Of a DNA stretch of 64,000 nt, positions 60,001 through 64,000 are shown in pieces. Source of the DNA: Cerioporus squamosus (taxonomy: Eukaryota > Basidiomycota > Agaricomycetes > Polyporales > Polyporaceae). How positions within the stretch are numbered: the first letter of the stretch is position 1; the number at the start of each line of letters is the position of its first letter. The notes beneath the pieces were generated by a model that was not told where the DNA came from, did not search any database, and worked only from the letters and a program-made list of their open reading frames with translations. The stretch is from NCBI GenBank assembly GCA_022592435.1, contig JABYQS010000077.1:110318-174317 (forward strand). The letters are read 5' to 3'. The translations under genes were made by a program, and so were the position numbers.

Positions 60001-60594
60001 CCTACGCCAACAAAATCTCCGTGATGTCGACCCCCTGTGGTCCCCGATTGTCCGCCGCTGGGCCCGTCTTGCCATCCCGAACGGCCAGGTCGCTCGCAGT
60101 GCATGGAAGGAGGTCCCCAGGGAGTTGCGCGGCAAGCAGCCACGACGCTCGCGCATGGTCAAGGCGAGTCTTCCCCGCCCCTTCTGATGCTTCTTACTAT
60201 TCCTAACCTCCCGCATCTGCAGCTTCGGGGTGATTGGTTCGCGGAAGTCCAGTATTTCTTCCCATACAAGATTCATGGACGTCTCGAGGGCCTTGCGATG
60301 CTCGCGCCCTTCTCCCCTCCTGACACTGCCCTGCTGACATATTCCCGCAACACGCTTGTTGCATGCACGCACCCAGGAGACACTGTCCGCGAGGTCATCT
60401 TTGCGAGAGACATTGTCTCTGTGGTAGCGGCAGTTCCTCTGCCGATGACCGATGCGGAGGCCCGTGCGGACGACGCCATCACGAAGTATGGCTCACGCTA
60501 CTTCGTGATCGAGAAGCCTGGGCTGGACATAGCCAGGTTTGCAGGCAGGGTCGAGAACCCGGACATGGACGAGGATGGCTTCAACATCGATTAG
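57069..60594 (+). CDS. Tnp2-type (CACTA/EnSpm superfamily) transposase, intact
   Basis: Four exons: 57069-57296, 57350-57424, 57482-60163 and 60223-60594, all in phase, giving 1,118 residues. The N-terminus has a Cys/His cluster (YMCDCPRFCKRL...AFNAH). After a Ser/Asp-rich linker comes CEDTCIAYTGPF with ECPKCKKPRYD, a zinc-ribbon typical of fungal Tnp2 proteins. The Transposase_21 core includes MFSIDGAQLYASKASDCWFF (near residue 445), PLDLMHLITLNLTDLI (near 675) and QWTLENFIGNITREIKQHV. It should cut and join the element ends in the nucleus. The last intron starts with GC (AAG then GCGAGT at 60164) rather than GT. No stop or frame break is seen, so the element may be active. Start chosen at the Met preceding the Cys cluster. 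Confidence 0.9.
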
Positions 60595-60630
60595 TTCATG
60601 CGTATGTTCGAGCTCGATGATGGTATACAT

Positions 60631-60675
60631 GCTGTACTTGTATCTGCTGTAATTGTATCTGCTGTAACTGTGGGT
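60631..60675 (+). repeat. 15-base tandem repeat after the transposase
   Basis: gctgtacttgtatct at 60631, gctgtaattgtatct at 60646 and a diverged third copy at 60661; gtacttgtatct recurs at 60681. It lies in the transposase 3' flank. Confidence 0.75.
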
Positions 60676-60761
60676 CCACTGTACTTGTATCTCTCTAGTC
60701 TTGCAGAATGGTACATGCTTTCAATCGCGCACATGCTCGTCCAGTGCTATACGTCCAACAT

Positions 60762-61889
60762 CTAATTGTACAAGTCCGTCGTCCAGCCTCCAGCGCCGCA
60801 CAGACTAACCCACCCAAACGACCTGACGAGAACCGCGGCTTCGCAACGAAGCTCCAAGGGCGTTGCACGACCTTGTAGAGGGAGCCTCTCATGGCCAGTC
60901 TTCTTCACCATACCACGCGACCTCTTCGCGTCCAGCAAGAGAGGAGAAGAAGAGCCTTCGCGCTTGACAGCACGGCCGGCCAAAGTGCTGATGGCACCGG
61001 AAGGATGTCCGGGAGCGCCAGCACGGCGAGGTGCAGTGGGAGAAGGCGACAACGAGTGAGCAGGTGGGGAAGTGTTGTGTGCAGTTCCTTCGGAGGGTGG
61101 CAGTAGGATGGGGCTCCCGGTCTCTGCGACTGCGAAGCCAGTGTTGCGCACCCGGGCAGCGATCGCATCCACGAAGGACGGGTCCTTGGACAGTGTGGCA
61201 GCGAGGGAGCTGACGAGCTCAACCGATGTTTGGAGCTTCGAACCCACTTGTTGCACCAGTGGCTCGGTAAGTGAGGCGATAAGGGGGTCTTCCAGGTCGG
61301 CGATGAGTGAGGTACTCATGCATCTGTAGAGGTCTTCGGTGGGGTCCCACTGTTTGTCCGAGACAGGCGAGGACCCAGTGCTCCGTAGGGCGTCGACGTC
61401 TCCGAGTCCAAAGTCGTCTTCTTCAGCACCAGGGGAAGAGCTGCGCGAGTGACACGAACCAAGACCCGTGACCGTGTACCCGTCCGCATCCTGTGTCTCG
61501 GGCACATCTGCCTGCTCAGCTGAGACCACATCGCCCGCCTCCCGCCACCCCAGCACCCTCTCCAGCGTGTCCTGCTGAAATCCCTGTGTCGCCTCGTTGA
61601 ACTCGTCTTCAACCATCTCGTAGTCCGCCGCGTTGTCGTCATGCGGTCTTGCTCCCAGGTAACAAGCGAGTCGAGCGTACGTCGTCGCCACTCCCAGAAG
61701 TCCGTCGAGCATGGTGCGTCGCCGCGGAGGGACTCCGAGCCTGTCTAGACGCTGTTTGAGTGTGGACGCCGAGTCAAGCCAGTCAACTGGATCCGTAGCC
61801 ATCGCGCGAGTGCTCGAGGGTGGTGGTACAAGGGGTGCAGCAGGGTGGGCAGCGCGACACGCTTCCCAGATCCTAAGTACCGCGGTCAC
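60762..61889 (-). CDS. Unknown protein, probable companion gene of the CACTA locus
   Basis: A single uninterrupted frame of 375 codons on the minus strand, in a divergent pair with the gene at 61979. The first third has a compact, likely folded segment (DSASTLKQRLDRLGVPPRR, then LLGVATTYARLACYLGARPH). Acidic sequence follows, then a helical stretch (LEDPLIASLTEPLVQQVGSK) and a Ser/Pro-rich part ending in basic LDAKRSRGMVKK. I recognise no family. A second Met at 61800 (MATDPVDWLDS) is an equally good start. Position beside an intact Tnp2 gene suggests a transposon accessory gene, but a host gene is not excluded. Confidence 0.55.
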   Translation of the reverse strand: MTAVLRIWEACRAAHPAAPLVPPPSSTRAMATDPVDWLDSASTLKQRLDRLGVPPRRRTMLDGLLGVATTYARLACYLGARPHDDNAADYEMVEDEFNEATQGFQQDTLERVLGWREAGDVVSAEQADVPETQDADGYTVTGLGSCHSRSSSPGAEEDDFGLGDVDALRSTGSSPVSDKQWDPTEDLYRCMSTSLIADLEDPLIASLTEPLVQQVGSKLQTSVELVSSLAATLSKDPSFVDAIAARVRNTGFAVAETGSPILLPPSEGTAHNTSPPAHSLSPSPTAPRRAGAPGHPSGAISTLAGRAVKREGSSSPLLLDAKRSRGMVKKTGHERLPLQGRATPLELRCEAAVLVRSFGWVSLCGAGGWTTDLYN

Positions 61890-61978
61890 ATGACTAGACG
61901 CGCTACTCCAGCGCGTCGCGTCTTGCGCCAGTCAGGCCAGCTTCTCTTTCCACCACCACCACCACCACCTCTGCACCC
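61890..61978. promoter_or_regulatory. Very short divergent promoter with CAC repeat
   Basis: Only 89 bases separate the two opposed start codons. A (CAC)n run occupies 61951-61968. If the minus-strand gene starts at 61800, the gap is 178 bases. Confidence 0.4.
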
Positions 61979-63551
61979 ATGCATCCACCACCATACCCTC
62001 AACATATGTATGCCAATCTGGCTGGGAACCCAGCAGACTTTTCTCCAACACTGGTATGGCGCTGCCCAACATGTATATTGGAGTATATGCACCCTGATCT
62101 GATCACTTCTGGTATCTAGGGCACGTCGAGCAGCAACGGAGGCTACAACAGCTCGTCGGAGGAGCAGGTGCGGATGCACTCGATGCAGTCTGAGCTGCAG
62201 GATCTGAAACAGATGGTATCGGCAATGTGGTGCGTCGTCTTCGCGAGATGGACGCATACATCGCTATGATCGCTTACATTCCTTCGCACAGCAACCAAAT
62301 GTTGTGAGTGCACCTATCAGCGCATATATGTGCGTATATGCGCGCTTCTCTAAAGACACGCAGTACTATGCAAGCAGCCCAGCACCCTCAGACCTCGGTC
62401 GCTGTTGCGTCCATGACCACAGGTGAGTGAAGCCTGCCATCAAGTGACGATCCCAAGATTCACCTTCGCAGATCCATTCTTCCCAGCAGCACCAGAAGCG
62501 CCAATCACCTCGGCCCCGACGGCCATTGCAGGGAACACAGGTCCCAGGAACAGCGCAAGCTCGGGTTGCCCAGATCTCAGCGAGTCCTTCCCCGAGGTTG
62601 GTCCCGACGGTGTCCCTCTCGTCTTTCCTAGAAACCGGAAGAACTACCCTCACGTAAGCCATGGGCTGTTCATCGACAGCGCTTTCTGCTGACCACACCA
62701 TGTGCAGGTCCGAGTTTGGACCAAGGACGACTACGATAACGCCAGCGCATCCGAGGCGACGGTGCCGGGCGCCACGAAGCGCAAGCCAGGCAGACCGTCA
62801 AAGAAGACCACCGTCGAAGAGGTCTGGGATGACGACGATCTCAACGTGGACAACTTCGGAGGAAAGGGCGCAAGTACCAAGGCACCGACCCACAACTTTA
62901 AGTTCCTTATGGACGTTTGGGGCAACGTCGTCAGCGACAACAGGGTCAAGTACGCCAGAGGAGTTGCGCGGTCGTATTGGACCCTTTCTCTCAAGGACGG
63001 ACGAGCACCCCTGACCTGGAAGCGTGATGGCACGAGCGACACCATGGACGACTTCTACCGCTACATGAAGCGCAAAGTCCCAGAATTCGGGCTTGCTGAC
63101 GATGATTGGAAGATCGAACTGTTCGCTATCCTCGTGTACCCCACGTTCGTCGCCCCGCGAAAGGCCCAGTTCGCCGCTCTGGCCTCACAACGCCAAGCCT
63201 ATCAGACGGCGACCATATCCACCAAGAAGAAACGCAAGCAAAAGGCGTCCAAAAACGGTGCGTCCCTTGTTCTCCTTTGATTGCGACGCTCACTCACTTG
63301 ACACTATAGATAGCGGTGGCAAGTCTGGAGCAACGGCCGGCTCTGTTGCGCTGGCTCCATCCGGACAGATGGCACCGCCAGTGCAGAACACTGACAACCC
63401 TGCGTTTTCAGGCGAGCCTCTCATTCAGATGTCCCCGGGGCCCGAGGACCTTGCGATGATCTACGACGACATGATGCCGGCCCCCGCTACCAGTGACAAT
63501 GCCGATGATGACGATGACCACCCCCGCAAGCGACGTCGCGTAGACATGTAG
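61979..63551 (+). CDS. AT-hook-like protein, probable companion gene of the CACTA locus
   Basis: Seven exons fit in phase: 61979-62053, 62120-62229, 62292-62303 (12 bases), 62364-62422, 62472-62653, 62708-63257 and 63310-63551; 409 residues. The N-terminus is Pro/Tyr-rich with a short coiled-coil-like stretch (MQSELQDLKQMVSAM). The middle has an AT-hook-like KRKPGRPSKK, followed by a conserved-looking domain: NFKFLMDVWGNVVSDNRVKY and DDFYRYMKRKVPEFGLADDD. The end is acidic then basic (HPRKRRRVDM). The motif suggests DNA binding, perhaps comparable in role to TnpA of plant En/Spm, but there is no visible homology. Alternatively splicing at 63548 to 63600 removes the stop and adds a long Ser/Pro/Ala tail beyond the window. 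Confidence 0.65.
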
Positions 63552-63599
63552 GTTGTCTACTGCATCTTCGCTCTAGTGTACTCACACGTATGTACTCAG

Positions 63600-64000
63600 G
63601 TCCGAATCTGTGCCCGCGACTGCCTCGTCCGAGTCGTCCGCAGTCACAGCGGCACCCTTGTCCTCGCCCATGTCCTCGACTCCACCGGCGTCACCCGTGC
63701 CCTCGGCTGTGTCGGCACCTGCATCGTCCGCTCCACCCGCGTCCTCGGCTGCGCCCGCATCCAAGTCCTCGACTGCACCCACATCTGGGTCCTCAACTGT
63801 GCCCGCATCTGGATCCTCGACTGCATCCACGTCCGCATCCTCGTCTGCAACGGCACCCGCATCATTGTCTCCACCCACATCCCCGACATCCTCTGTTCCC
63901 ACATCCTTGCGAATGCCTGCGTCTTCGTCTGTGCCTCCGTCCTCATCTCCGCCCGCGTCCCCGACACCCTCTGCACCCACGTCCTCGCGCGCGCGCACGT
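63600..64000 (+). other. Possible further exon, Ser/Ala/Pro/Thr-rich, runs off the right edge
   Basis: After an intron-like interval 63548-63599 (GTAGGT...TACTCAG) the plus strand stays open to the edge with mucin-like low-complexity sequence (repeats of the type tcctcg-act-gcacccgc). It would join the upstream gene in phase as RRVDM-SESVPATASS. The antisense frame (63998-63582) is Asp/Gly/Ala-rich and is taken as a shadow. Confidence 0.4.

Noticed and set aside
63582..63998. Asp/Gly/Ala-rich minus-strand ORF at the right edge
   Set aside because: The plus strand has a splice-compatible Ser/Pro-rich exon continuing the AT-hook gene; the minus frame is its complement.
1..64000. tRNA, rRNA and CRISPR arrays
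   Set aside because: No B-box-like tRNA core with a fitting cloverleaf, no rRNA sequence and no regularly spaced short repeats were seen; a covariance-model search would be needed to exclude small RNAs.

Overview
The window looks like a filamentous basidiomycete genome, most likely an Agaricomycete. Coding regions are GC-rich and cut by many short GT-AG introns of about 45-70 bases. The gene set fits: an eIF6, an NDUFAF7, a FRA10AC1 homologue, an NmrA-like reductase, F-box proteins of the lineage-expanded fungal type and a Tnp2-type CACTA transposase. This assignment is inference from gene content.

Left part (1-16585): a compact housekeeping block. It holds a RUS/DUF647 protein (minus, runs off the left edge), an F-box protein (plus), FRA10AC1 (plus), an NmrA-like protein (minus), the complex I assembly methyltransferase NDUFAF7 (minus), eIF6 (plus) and a large paladin-like protein with three tandem PTP-like phytase/phosphatase domains (plus).

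Middle part (15221-43282): a tandem array. The 3' end of the paladin-like gene, with its downstream flank (module R, about 1.75 kb), occurs three times, at 15221, 30201 and 41519. Between the copies lie two copies of a module U (13.2 kb at 16989-30200 and 9.6 kb at 31916-41518), in which I recognise no standard gene. U copy A carries a decayed 5'-truncated LINE (24692-27790) and a MITE-like element (22391-22734) that copy B lacks. The order is R-U-R-U-R, and the last R runs directly into the promoter of a Mid2-like membrane glycoprotein gene (43313-44794). Each R holds the exons of the third catalytic domain and starts 10 bases upstream of an exon, so its splice acceptor is kept.

Right part (44795-64000): a long gene-poor stretch, a Ser-rich fungal protein (minus, 46913-49319), a frame-broken F-box gene (minus, 52831-55102) and a probable CACTA locus. 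That locus has an intact four-exon Tnp2 transposase (57069-60594), a divergent pair of unknown genes (60762-61889 minus; 61979-63551 plus, with an AT-hook-like motif), and repeats and a hairpin upstream. It probably continues past the right edge.

Several otherwise conserved genes (both F-box genes and the paladin-like gene) contain one- or two-base frame breaks with no plausible intron. These are either real lesions or residual sequencing indels, and I cannot tell which from the sequence alone.
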